From NCBI RefSeq assembly GCF_017591425.1, contig NW_024467101.1:10242918-10306917 (forward strand): a stretch of 64,000 nucleotides of DNA, in the 5' to 3' direction. The position numbers and the translations under genes were made by a program. This DNA is from Ochotona curzoniae (Eukaryota; Chordata; Mammalia; Lagomorpha; Ochotonidae). Positions within the stretch are counted from its first letter, which is position 1. Each line of letters starts with the position of its first letter. Below the pieces are notes generated by a model. It was not told the DNA's origin. It worked only from the letters and a program-made list of their open reading frames with translations, and ran no database searches. Of the stretch, positions 25,905-38,156 are shown one piece after another.

Positions 25905-26165
25905 GAGGATGGAAGCCAACAACAGGAGAGAGAGACAGTGGAAGGGAGAGAACAACAGAGAGAGAGAGGAGGATGCAACCCAGCAACAGGAGAGAGAGAA
26001 CAGAAAAGGGAGAGAGAGAAGGAGGGGTGTGTAACACAGCAATGGAAAAGAGAGAGAAGGAGGGAGAACGAGACAGAGCCGGGGGGGAAAAGTGGCAAGT
26101 GAGAAAGAGAGAAAGAAAGGCAGACAGAAGAAGAAGAAAGGGGGGAGGAGGGGAAAGATGAGAAG
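25905..26165 (+). repeat. Purine-rich degenerate tandem repeat, CRYBB1 intron 1
   Basis: About 260 bp almost entirely A and G. Roughly 60-bp units can be seen by recurring 'gatgcaacccagcaacagg'-like segments starting near 25907, 25971 and 26027. It begins about 80 bp after the exon 1 donor. Confidence 0.8.
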
Positions 26166-26481
26166 GAATCAGAACGATAGTAACCGAGAAGAGAAGTAAG
26201 CCTGGTTACAGTGAAGGCAAGATACTGGGGGTGGACAGAGACACACGCAGGAGGCAACAAGGAGAGGAGCAGAGACAGAAACAGACAGAGCCGGGCAGAA
26301 GGAGGGGAAGCAGGGGAGCCGGCGCACCCCCAGCCGCAGGAGTGTCTCCCATGGAGGGAGTGGTGGCTGCCAGCCCCAGATGTGGTCCAGATGTCTGTGG
26401 CCGATGGTGAGCAGCATATCCCACAGTGGCCGCAGGCTTTCCCAGGAGAGGCTGGAGGTCTGCCAGGCCCAAGCAGACCCT

Positions 26482-26545
26482 CCTTAAGGCAGCCCCCTGG
26501 GAGTACCTGGGGGTACTCCTCAAGGCAGCCCCCTGAGGGTACCTC
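26482..26545. repeat. Two-copy local duplication
   Basis: 'aaggcagccccctg' followed by 'ggtac' occurs twice about 37 bp apart, in CRYBB1 intron 1. Confidence 0.7.
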
Positions 26546-27467
26546 TGCACTTTCAGGGGCTCCACCATTCCTTGAGGGAGGCAGGACAGGGAGCTTGGGT
26601 GTTTCATTCTGGAGACAAGATCAAGGCCAAACCCTCAAGGACACTTGATCTCACAGCAATGAGAAGCCACTGGAGCTGACCAGTGTGCTCCCCACCCACC
26701 GCCTACACGGCCACAGCCCTCCTGTTAGAGCCCAGGGTGCGTCCTCTGGGGGCCTCCTTCTTGCCCCAGTTCCAGGCTGGGCTTTGCACGTACTCCCCAG
26801 CTGCCAGACAGGGTCAAAAGGTGGCCACCCGGGCAAGAAGACGGGGACCTGTGCTCCTTTGCTCTTCAGAAATGCTGCTCACCGTGCCACACATACAGAG
26901 TGCAGCTGTGTTAGTGAGCTGCAAGGCCTTCTGTAACCCAGGTGTGGACCCATTTGCTAAAGGGGAAAGTGGAGGCCTTCCACCACATGTAGCCTGGGGT
27001 CAAACACCCCCTCCTCCCAGCAGCCTCAGACTGCTTCAGGGGGCTGGTGTCAGCACTATTACAGTTCTTCAACGAGTTCACTCTTCACTACCATTCACCT
27101 GCTAACTACCTGGGCAGGTGCCCTGCAGGTGCACAGATGAACAAGCAGAAGTGGGATGAAAAGCTGTAGGGGACTCAGAAGGGACCCAGCGGGGTTGCCT
27201 GGGGTACCGGGAAGGGCATGGCTGACAGAGCAGAGGGTGTGGTGCAAAGTTTGAGGGGAACTATTCTGAAAGCACAAACAAGACCCGGGTAGGACATTGG
27301 AGGCTGCGAAGCGGGATGGCACGGGAAACCATGCAAGCATAGATGTATGAAGGGCACAGGCTGAGGCCCACATGGAAAAGGTGGCGATGAACAGGGAAGC
27401 GAGGGAGCAGCCGGCTCTGCCACTGGAGACTCTTGCAGACCCAGGCTTCCTCTCCATATTTCTGCAG

Positions 27468-27650
27468 GCGGTGACCATGTCTCAGGCCATGAAGGCCACC
27501 GCCACGACGGCTGCGAACCCAGGGCCTGAAGCCAAAGGGAAAGGGGCCCCTCCCACAGGGCCGGCCCTGGGTTCTGGCCCTGCCCCGGCCCCAGCCTCCG
27601 GGCCCTTGCCCAGCACCAAAGCAGGAGAGCTGCCTCCTGGGAGCTTCAAG
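27468..27650 (+). CDS. CRYBB1: CRYBB1 exon 2: start codon and N-terminal extension
   Basis: Acceptor 'tttctgcag' ends at 27467. Nine untranslated bases precede ATG at 27477-27479 (A at -3). It encodes residues 1-58, beginning [20 protein letters not shown]. The middle is a low-complexity run of Pro, Ala and Gly; the exon ends E-L-P-P-G-S-F-K at donor AAG|gtaagg in phase 0. The extension is species-variable and two residues shorter overall than in human by my count. Confidence 0.96.
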
Positions 27651-30600
27651 GTAAGGGGCTGGATTCCGCCTCCGATTTCTCCTCTTCCTCCTCCTCTTTT
27701 TGCTCCTCCTCCTTCCCATCTTCTTTTCTGCTTTTCCATCTTTACCATCTTTCCCTCCCCTACTCTGTCTTTCCTTTCTTTTCTTTTCCTCCTCCGTGGC
27801 TTCCTCCCCCACCTCCTCCACTGCCCTCCATTCCTTTCCAGAGGCAAATGTGCCCCAGTCGTTCTGGGGAGCCAAGGAGCATGGCCACATCCAGGAAGAC
27901 AGGGCCCGCTCTGGACACCTGCTGGTTGGGTCAGATCAGCACCAGCGCTGGCCGAGAGGCCATCAGAATCTAGACACACAAAAAAAGTATTCTCAGAAAG
28001 GAAGTGGGCAAGCTCAGCAGCATGAACCACCTGCGCCCGGGGGGCAGGCAACAGGATGGCCATCAACCTTCCAGAAACTTGTTCCAAACAGCCCAAACTG
28101 TAGGGGCTCCCAAAGTGTCAGGGTTCCTGTTCTTTGGGGTTTGTCTTGGTTTTCACATTGAGGTTCCCAGATCTGGGTCATTTTGTAACCCTTGGTTCCT
28201 AATATGTGTGGACTGTGGGCAACTGCCTTTTATTTATACCATTACTGTTTAATGATTACTTTTGATGCTGTATTTACTCTATTTTTTTTTCTGAAAGCCA
28301 GAGGAACAAGGGTAACCAGAAATGAAAAGCTGGGAGTCGGAAACTCCATCCAAGTCTCACATGGGAGTGGTGGGGATGCAACAAACTCAGCTATCCCCTG
28401 CTGCCTCCCAGGGTGCCCATTAGCAGGAAGTTGGAGTCAGGAGAAGAGTTGAGACTTAGACACCCTGAAGTGCATTGTAGGCACCCCCAAGCAGCATCTT
28501 TACCACTGACCTGATGCAGCAACCACCTGCAAATCTACCGTCTGAATACATGGATGCTCCAAAAAGGGCATGGGAGGTAGGGGGTGGGGAGCGTAGGGGT
28601 CGTTGGTGAAGCTGCCACTTAGCTACTTCCCCTCTCTGAGGGCAGGTTCAAGTCCTAGTCACTAACCAACCCATCCCAGGAGGCAGCAGTGATAACTCAA
28701 GGGCTTGGCTCCCGGCTACCTGCCTGGGAGAACCCGGATGGAGTTCCTGGCTCCTGGCTTCAGCCGACCCCAGTCCTGGCTGTTGCAGACATTTGGGGAG
28801 TGAATCAGCAGATAGAATCTCTCTCTCTTCCTTTACCTTTCAAGTAAACTTTTTTTTAAAGCACATTGACACATGAAATTAAGAGGGAACTGTATTTGAG
28901 TGCAAACATGTTGAGATCCATGGCTATTTTTTCCCCCATAATATATATATATATTGGGTAAATTTTCTTAAGGGCTCTATAAAAGTCAGGACTTGTTTAA
29001 AATTAAAAAAAAAATTGCTCTGGCTAGCCCTGAAGTGCCCTCCAGGAGCCCTACAGCTTCCTCCCAGTTCCAAATCATCATCACTCACCTGTTTCCGTCA
29101 TCTGCCGCCTTCTTTTGGATACATGCGTGAGTGCTAGGCCTTTAAAGGCATGTGTTTTTATAACTCACAGGCGTACGCTGAGTGTGATTATTCTCATCTT
29201 TCCATTTTTTTCTTTAAAGAGGCCGATTTATTGATTGGTTTGAACAGTAGGGTAACAGAGAAAGAGATAGAGTCTTCCAGCGATTGCTTCACTCCCCCAG
29301 ATGTCCGCAGGACCCAGGGCTGTGCGAGACTGAAGCCAGGAGACGCAGATGCCTACCTGGGTGTCCCATGAGAACGGCAGGGGTCCAAGCCTTTGGGACA
29401 CATTCTGTTGTCCTCCCAGGTGCCTTAGAGGAGAGCAGGGTCACAACCAAAGCCCCCAGGACTGGAATCATAGCTCAGCTATGGGAATGGAGAGGCTTAC
29501 CCCGCTGCGTCTCAAGGCCAGCCCCTTTGGCCTGGGGTCTCTGCTGCTGGAAGAAGCTTCTCCTCCCTGCCTACCAGCCTCACTCTCCGCCCCCCACCCC
29601 CCGGCTTGGTGTGGGGGAGCTTCTCTCCTACAGCTGGTGGTCTTCGAGCAAGAGAACTTCCAGGGCCGCCGGGTGGAATTCTCAGCAGAGTGTGTGAACT
29701 TGGGAGACCGTGGCTTTGACCGAGTGCGCAGCCTCATTGTCACCTCTGGACCGTGAGTGTGGGGAAAGGGAGGGGCTCTCCCACGGCTGCTGGGACAACA
29801 TCGTGCCCCCAGGGTGGCTGCTGTGTGTGTGCCTGCCGGTCCATGTATGTGTTCCAACCCCTGCCCATTTTACAGATGGTAAAAGCGAGACTCAGAGATG
29901 TAATCAGATTAGCGTAAGGCAACAGCGAGTTCCGGTTCTCTTGCTGTGTAGCTGCTTTTGCTGAGCCTTCCCCTGTCACAGAAGGCAGGTGGAGACCAGG
30001 AACTCCCTTCCTTTCATCTCTGCACCCCTGAGCATCTGATCTGCCTGTTTCCTCAGCAGCTTGAAATTCCCCACCACCACCACCACCACCACCACCACCA
30101 CCACCACCACTAACCCTCCTAGGATCACTGGAGGCCTCTAGTGGGGAGGGGGCTATGCAGGTACTTGGTGGGCAGCTAGCCTTGGCAGGTGACTGGGATG
30201 CCTCTTTACCCTCCCTCTGGCCTTTGAATTTAGCTAAGTCAACCTGGTCCAGAGTTGGCTCTAGGGAACGGGGTGGGGGTGAGGGGATGCAGGGAGCGGT
30301 ATTTCCACCTCCTGCATCCCCACCCCCCAGTTGTGGCCAACACAATCCTAGCCCCACCTTCAGTCCCCAAACTCAGCTGAGAACAGAAACTACCGGATGT
30401 GGCCAGATGGGTTTTCAGGCTTTTTTTCGGTGCTGCTGACTCAAACCTAAAGTATTTCTCCTCCAACAAAGATGCAGCTGCTTTCTGGTGTGTGTGTGTG
30501 TGCTCTGGGGCCATGCCCAGTGCGGGTAGGAAAAGGGCCTGTGAGGCAGCGAATGAGGATCTGTGTCAGGGCGGGCAGGGCTGTGGGCGAACGTGAATGA

Positions 30601-33600
30601 TGGGTTAGGTAGTGGGCAGGGCTGGTGCGGAGGAGCCGCACAGCCCACAAGGGGGAGGATGGGGACAGGGGAGGGCCGAGGAGCCACGCCAGTCTGAAAC
30701 CCAGAAACCCTTAGTCTGACACCTGACACCATCCTGTGACTTTCCACTAGGGCCCTAACCCTCCCTGAGGCTATTTCCACATCTGTAAATTTAAATGCCC
30801 ATTCTCTCTCTCTCTTTCTCTCTTCCCACCCCCTTCTCTCTCTCCCCCTTCTCTTCTCTCTCTCTTTGCTCCTAGGCTCAGAGAAGCCACTAAGGAATGA
30901 GGGAAAACACAAATACGAAAAATTGCTCACCATGTAATAATAACCATCACCCCTCACTAGACAGGGTTCCTGAAGAGGACACTAGTAGGTGACCAGACCC
31001 CATCAGCGTCCATCTTTCCGTGAGCTCAGGTCTCCAGCGGTGTCCCCTGCTCAGACCCTGGATGAGAGCTGACCTGGGCATACCCTTTAGGCCCCCATCA
31101 TCATCTTCTGACAAGGCAGTCACAACCATTTCCTCTTTTTCATGGAAACTTCATCAGCCTGACTGCCCTAACTCATACAGCAGATAAAGGATGAGTGAGG
31201 ATCAGCACGTAGGACTGTCTGCTTCCATGATCCATGCTCTTGACTCTTACATGACGCCATCTTCCAAGGCTCGCTTCCCACCCATTCATGCATATAGCCA
31301 CCTATCCTTTCATCACGCATCTACTTACCTGTCTGTTCATCCATGCATGGATCCGCTCACCCAACCGCCTTCTTTCCATCCATTCATATGTCTACTGTAT
31401 CCCTCCCTCCTTTTCTTCATTCAGCCACTCAACTGTCTACCCATATATTCTTCTACACACATGCCATCCACATGCCCATCCACTCAGCAACCATTCTCCC
31501 ACTCATCCACACATCATCCTTCCACCCAACCATCCACCCATCCACTACCTATCTGCCCACCTACGCTTCCAACCATCCACCCACCCATCCATCTACCTAC
31601 CCATCCATCCACCCACCCACCCACCCATCCATCCATCCATCAGTCTACCTACCCGTTATTTACCCAACCACCCATCATCCATCGATCCATCCATCCATCT
31701 CTCCATCTGTCCATCGTCCAGCCAGCCAGTCTTCCTCCCATGTATTCTTTTCTCTTCTACTCCAGACCACGCACAGCTGAGGAAAATCCCTCTCTACTCT
31801 GCAACTATGAGTCTGTCACTCCAATGTGGCTCACCCAAACCTCTCTCCCATTTCCTGGTGGGCAGGGAGAGAAGTTCCCAGGAGCCCCTAGGGAGCTGAG
31901 GCTAGTGTCATTGTCTGAGAACACCAGAGCACACACAGAGCAAAGTCCACCTTCCCCTCTGTGATACGGAGGTCACTTTAGCCTCTCTAACTCAAGCTCA
32001 TGCCCCACCCCTGAATCTGGCTCTAGCCAAGCCAGAAAAAGCCCTCATTGGGCTTCTAGTTAGTCCTTGCAAAAAGGCTAAGTGCAATCCTATGCACCAT
32101 CACATTTTGTTCTTGCAGGTGCATGCTCCTATGGTTCCCCTCCAGCTACCCTGTACCTGTTACTGAGTAGCTCCTGATGCCGGCCCAGTCTTGATCCGGT
32201 GTCTGACTCAAGCACCTGCCTCAAATATTCCCTCACCTCACCTCTGTTCCTCTGGAACCATGATTTACTTAATAAGAGTCATCGAAAACGGTTCTCTTTT
32301 TGAATGCAAATAAAGCATATCCCTTTATAAATGGAAAGCCGAGGGCACCCCTCCACACCGTCCCCATACCCCCTGCAGAAAGTAAAAGGTTCCCATGAGG
32401 ACTTAATCCAAGGAACACAAAACGCAGCCCTGTGATCCCATTGCCTACTTGAGGTTCTGGACCTGTGCCCTATTCCTTCTTGTGTTACAAAGAGAGAGAT
32501 TAGTAAGTGTTAAAGTCACCTTGACATCAAGCCGAGCGGTCCCCCAGCTGTAACTAAACTTCAAAGCCACATTTCTCTGCGTGTTCCACGGCCTCGGGGC
32601 CTAGGAACGTTTGAGACGCACTAGTGCAGTCTGCTTATGCGGACACAGTTTGCTCAGGTAATTACACGCATGATCTCATTCCATCCTTGGCGAGTTCCAA
32701 GAAGATAGGTTGACGACTGCTGGTAAAGTCCCTCGTGCTGAGAGGAGCCCCACAAGCAGGCAGTGATACAGCCTAGCATTAAGCCCGGGCCGTACCAAGC
32801 CCACTCTGGACTTTGTTCCTGACCTCAGAGCAAGGGGTGCTGGGGAGGCCGGGGGAGCTGCTGAAGGACTTTTGCTAATGACAGCTTTGTGGTCCTTGTC
32901 CCCTACAGCTGGGTTGCCTTTGAGCAGTCCAACTTCCATGGGGAGATGTTCGTGTTGGAAAAGGGCGAGTACCCTCGCTGGGACACCTGGTCCAGCAGCT
33001 ACCGTAGCGACCGCCTCATGTCCTTCCGGCCCATCAAGATGGTGAGTGGTTCTGGGGCCAGTGGCAAGGACAGGCACTGCACCACAAGCAAGGAAGGATG
33101 CCGGATGGGAGACATGGTGACCTTGAAAGCATCCCAAGGATAGTAGGTTCTCGTGTTCATCATTGGGGCATTCAGCCCTGCACTGGGAGCGCTGGGCACA
33201 GGATAAACCACAAACCAATGTTTTCCCCTTTCTGCTGTCAGGGGAGTGGCCTCAACCTTCTGGGCATTTGGAGTAGAAATTGCGACGTCTGCCTTAACTC
33301 TGTTGGAAGAAAGACTCAAATCTCCCAGCTGCAAGCAACATCCTTGCAGTGGATTTTCAAAACCCCACAGCCCATCCACACATCAAACAGACGGGCTGTA
33401 CTATGTGCAGCAACTAAAACAGGGCATTGCCAATTGCTGTAGAAAACCCGCTTGAGCTTTTTGATCATCAGACACAGCCGAATCCGCTTCATTCACTCAT
33501 CGTAATGTTTTGTTAAAGTCAAGCCAAGGTGACAGAGATGGGGCTAGAGATATCCTTAGGGAACCCGAAGGCTTTCCAGAATTATGAATTGATTGTGGGT

Positions 33601-36600
33601 CATAAGCTAGTCATAGCTTAGTCACCCGGCGGTATAGCCTCTGCTGGCCACCAACTTTTTTTTTTTTCAAAAGCACTAATTTTATTTTTTACTTGAAAGG
33701 CAGTGTAATAGACAGAAGGTAAGACAGAGATCTTCCATGTACTGGTTCACTCCCCAAATAGCCACAGGAGCTTCTTCTAGGACTCACACATGGGTGCAAG
33801 GGCCCAAGGACTTGAGACATCTTCCACTGCTTTCCCAGGCCATAAGCAGTGAGCTAGATGGGAAGTGGAGCAGCCAGGGCTAAAACTGGTGCCCATAGGG
33901 GATGCCGGCGCTGCAAGGAGGACGATTAACTAGTTGAGCCACCATGAGCACCAGCCCCAGCCACCAACTTTTGCTTGCCACAATGGGAAGATTCATGCAG
34001 AATCTTTCTTTTTCTTTTTTTTAAAGATCGATTTATTTATTAGAAATGCAGAATGACAGAGAAAGAGATCTTTTTCACTCCCAATGGTAACAACAGCTAG
34101 GATCAGGACAAGCTGCAGCCAGGAGTATAGAACTTTGTCTAGGTCTCCCCAGTGAATGGCAGAGGCACAAAGCCTTGGGTCTTCTTCTGTTGCCTTCCCG
34201 TGAGCATTAACAGGAAGCTGAACTGGAATCTGAGCAGGTGGAACTCCGGTACAGAACACCAGCTTCACTGTGCTGCAGTGCCGGCCTCTATGCAGAATGT
34301 TCCTGAATGTCTGTTTGAGATTCTCAGGCACCAGCAGCTGCTATTTGGGCTTCACCCAATGCATCTTAGTAGTTTATATAACCACATCATTTCTCCCCAT
34401 CTTTCTCAGAATCAGAGGCTGAGCCCCAACAGCCTTCCTAAGGGACTCTTGGTAAGAACACCTAGATTTTTCTCTCCATCATGGGATGATCCTTGTATGG
34501 CAATCCATGTCAAGGAAGCTCATCCAGAAGAGTGACCCCGGTCTCTTGTGTAGGTGGTAGGGATCCAGGTGCTCTCGCTCTCCCAGCCATCACTTGTGCC
34601 TTCCTGGGATTGTAGTCAGCTCTCCAATCCCAGCCCTCCAACATGGGCCACAGGGTTCTTAACTGCTAGGCCAAAGGCCCACCCCTAGAACAGCTGTAAT
34701 CTTTTCTTGGTACAGTTTTTCATTTGTGTTGGATCCCCGATCATCACAGGTGTTGATGGGACACAGCGTTAAGGCCTTATTTTTTTCTCATCTACTCTCT
34801 CATTGGCAGGTTCCCTCCTCCCTCACAACTCTTCCTCCTAGGAAATTTGAAGGAATAAGATAAAAAACCAGAGCATCCCTTACCTAGGGGCTGGGCTGCT
34901 GAGGGGGAGAATGGGCAGGGAAGGAGTGGTCAGCCCCATGAAGAGTGGGCAGAACAGGATGTGCCAAGGCCATGCTGGATATGACCAAGAACATTGAAAG
35001 TGACTGCAGAGGGAGGGAAGGAGACAGACAGACACGGCAGTGGGGATGGACAGTAGCCAGGTCTACAGGCTCCCCTAGGCCACCCCCAAAGGAGTTTGTT
35101 CTGACTACGCCCAAGCAGGGAGCCCCTGACTGACTTCACTTTCCCGAGATGCTCAAGGTTGTGACAGTAATGAATGATAGCTCTTACCAACTGGGCCCCT
35201 GTGCTCCTAAGTCTACCTCCCACCATGCACACAGCTTCTTGCACCCTGGTCACATGGCCAGTCGCTCTTAGGTACCATCATCACACATATCCCAATCCCC
35301 AACCCCTGCTGTGCTCAGCAATTTCCCCTTGAGCCCTCTCTTCTTAGCTTTCCAAACCCCTTCTTCCCCTCCAAGGCCCCTTACGAATGTCACTTCTTCC
35401 ATAAAGCCTTCCCTGATCTACTTCCCTTCTCTTTGGGGAACCAGTCCCTTCTTGATTTCCTGGATTCTTCCCAGAGGGATGCATGCACCTGCAGCATGGG
35501 CTCCTCCTGCTTCTAGGGATGAGAAGTACCCCTATTCCTGAACCCTATTTCCTGAGCACCTGTTGCCCACTGGGGGATTTGCACGCCTTTTATGCAATTT
35601 TTCATGATTTATTTTTATTGGCTTGAAAGGCACAGTTACAGAGAGAGAGAGAGATCTCCCACCTACTGATTTACTCCCCAGATAGTCACAATAGCTGGGG
35701 CTGGAGCAGTTGCAAGCCAGGAGCCAGGTGGTTTTTCCAGGTGTCCCCTGAGTGTAACAGGGCCAATGCACTTAGGATATCTTCCAAGGTGCATTAGCAG
35801 GGAGCCAGATCAGAAATGGAGCAGCCAGGATTTGAACAAGGACTGTAGGCAACCCTATTGGGAAACTGGGGGTCACAGGCAGCGGCTTCACCAGATATAT
35901 GTCACTGAACTGGCCCCCTTTTGTGTAATTTTTACAGCAGTGCCAAGGGGCTGAGGTGATCACAGTACGAACATTAAAGACAGGGACAGTGAAGTTCAGA
36001 AGTGGAGGGCTTTGGGCCATATGGGCACTGAGTGGTGGGGCTGGGATTCAAACGCACATGCACATGACACCAATGACATTCATCATGATTTCCCGCCTTC
36101 CAATCCCGCCTATCACAATTCATGATTGCTTTCTTAAAGGTGGAGAATCCTTGCCCCTGAAACCGCAGGTCAACTTACAAAACCAGATGTGCAATCCTGA
36201 AGCAAATCATGTGCCCAAGTTTAAGGGTGGGTGTGTTCCAAAGCCATCATGAATGGAAAGGTTTGTCAGTCATAGTGCCCTGGGGCCACTGGAAGCCCAT
36301 TGCACAAATGACCAGCTGGAAGCACAGCAGGGCAGGGCCACCACACCAAGGACACCAGCGTGTGAATGTCAGAGGCTGTTCTGAATCTAGAACACATTCC
36401 ATCAGGTCCCATGGTACTCTAAACGTCAGTCCATCCATTACTTTGACCCAGGTTGCAAGAAGTACTTACACAAAAGCAGTTAGTGAAGTGCTGGAAGGCC
36501 ATGTACTCCTGAAAGCTGCTACCCTTACTAGCTGTGTGACATTGACCACAAACCCTGACCTCTCCGAGCCTCTGCACCACACCCCTCACTGACTATTGCC

Positions 36601-38116
36601 CTAACAATTATTGCATCCAACCTGAGACCTCTCCCCAAGAAATGCAGCCCAGACAATTCTGCAAAGCAACAAAATTCGTTGAGGAGGCCGGTAAACAGAC
36701 CAACCGGCTGGGGTCAGCTCTCCTTTCCTTCAGAGAGTGACCCCAAGGTGAGGATTGCAAGGGTGTTTATAGAATGGGCGTTAGGCAGCTGTGGAAACCA
36801 GTTGAGTTGGGCAGCCATGGGAGGCAGCCACGGGAACCAGGGTTACTGGCAAGGCATGTTGCACCTTGCGCTTTGGTCCAAAAAACAGGACTGGCAAAGC
36901 ATTTTATGCAGAAGTAAAAAAATGGAGCAGGTTAGTAAACTTATGCAGGTCTGAACCAAAGTGACTCATTCTGTGACTGATTTCCATACAATCACACTTG
37001 GCATTTGGAGCTGTTGCTGTGTTCATGTGCCTGGCAGCATGCTCCATGCTCTATGCCAGGTCATTATCATCTCAGCACGAAGTGGTGGACTCTGTGACCC
37101 CTTTTCACAGATGATGACCTCCGGAGAGTGTCCACCAAACCTCCTGGGAGTATTCTCTTTGCACTCTCAGGAGACCCCGACAAGCTACCTCTGCCTGCCC
37201 CACCCCCGTGTCCCACTCCTAATCCCTCCTCTCCCTCCCCAGGACTCCCAGGAGCACAAGATCTGCCTGTTTGAAAGTGCCAATTTCAAGGGCAACACCA
37301 TGGAGATCCAGGACGATGACGTGCCCAGCCTCTGGGTCTACGGCTTCTGTGACCGCGTGGGCAGCGTGAAGGTCTCCAGTGGAACGTAAGTCCCATCCCC
37401 TGCTTCAAATACACGTGCCCAGACCTGGAGGCTGCCCCCACTTCTTCCGCCTTACAGGATGCCATCCCCAGCTTCTCCCAAATCCTTCTGGGGCTGGCAC
37501 CTGAAATACCCTCCATAGAGCTGTGTTCTGCATCCCCTGTGTCCTCCGCTCAGGCAGTCTGTGTGAGAGCCTGGTCCAGCCACCAAAATGCTGAGGAACC
37601 TGGCAGGTGATGGGGCAGGGGGGCAGGGCACCTGTCTGCATCTCAGTGTTGCCAGCTGGACCATTGGGCACAGTGGACTCTGATCCACTCTCCACTCCCA
37701 CCAATCAGCTTTCCTAAGCAGAGCCCCCTGGCCCTGTATCCTGCCAATGACAGGAGGAAAAGGCAGGATGCCCACAGGAGACCACTGTATCCCCTCCAAG
37801 TAGCTGTGCCAGGGATCACCACCCCCATCTTGACCCCTCTGTCTCTACAGCCCAGGCTGGTGCTGAGGCCCTCCATGTGTCAGGGCGCTGGCTTCTAGCT
37901 TGCTTCTCTCCCATTTCCTGAAGCCTGTATTTCTACTCTTAAAGTCATCATGGATCTGCCAGGGTCCTGCCTCTGACTGGCAGGGGAACTTCCTCTGGCT
38001 GGCAGGGGAGCCCCAGGCACACCTGTGAGATGGTGTCTAGCCAGGCTAACGGATGCAGGGGGCCCCAGCAGGTGTTCATGCTGCAGGAGGTTGGAGGAGG
38101 AAGGGAAGTCTCTGGG

Positions 38117-38156
<40 letters not shown>

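Larger units (their letters stand above)
25825..27467 (+). other. CRYBB1: CRYBB1 intron 1
   Basis: Begins with the purine-rich repeat, then unique sequence without recognisable SINEs, which is unusual for this window. Confidence 0.65.
29931..32908 (+). other. CRYBB1: CRYBB1 intron 3, distal part
   Basis: Holds the CCA and CCAT repeats. 31.8-32.9 kb is unique-looking with A/T-rich patches such as 'aatgcaaataaagcatatcc' (contains an octamer-like ATGCAAAT); no function assigned. Confidence 0.5.

Noticed and set aside
25464..26102. 212-aa open frame across the CRYBB1 promoter and intron 1
   Set aside because: It spans the TATA box, exon 1 and the purine repeat (Arg/Glu-rich end), so it is a by-product of composition.
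30071..30112. Poly-His or poly-Gly coding repeat
   Set aside because: (CCA)n microsatellite within CRYBB1 intron 3; not next to any exon.
31191..31964. 257-aa open frame rich in His, Pro, Ser and Thr
   Set aside because: It is a translation of the CCAT/CCAC array; two other frames are also open across the same repeat.
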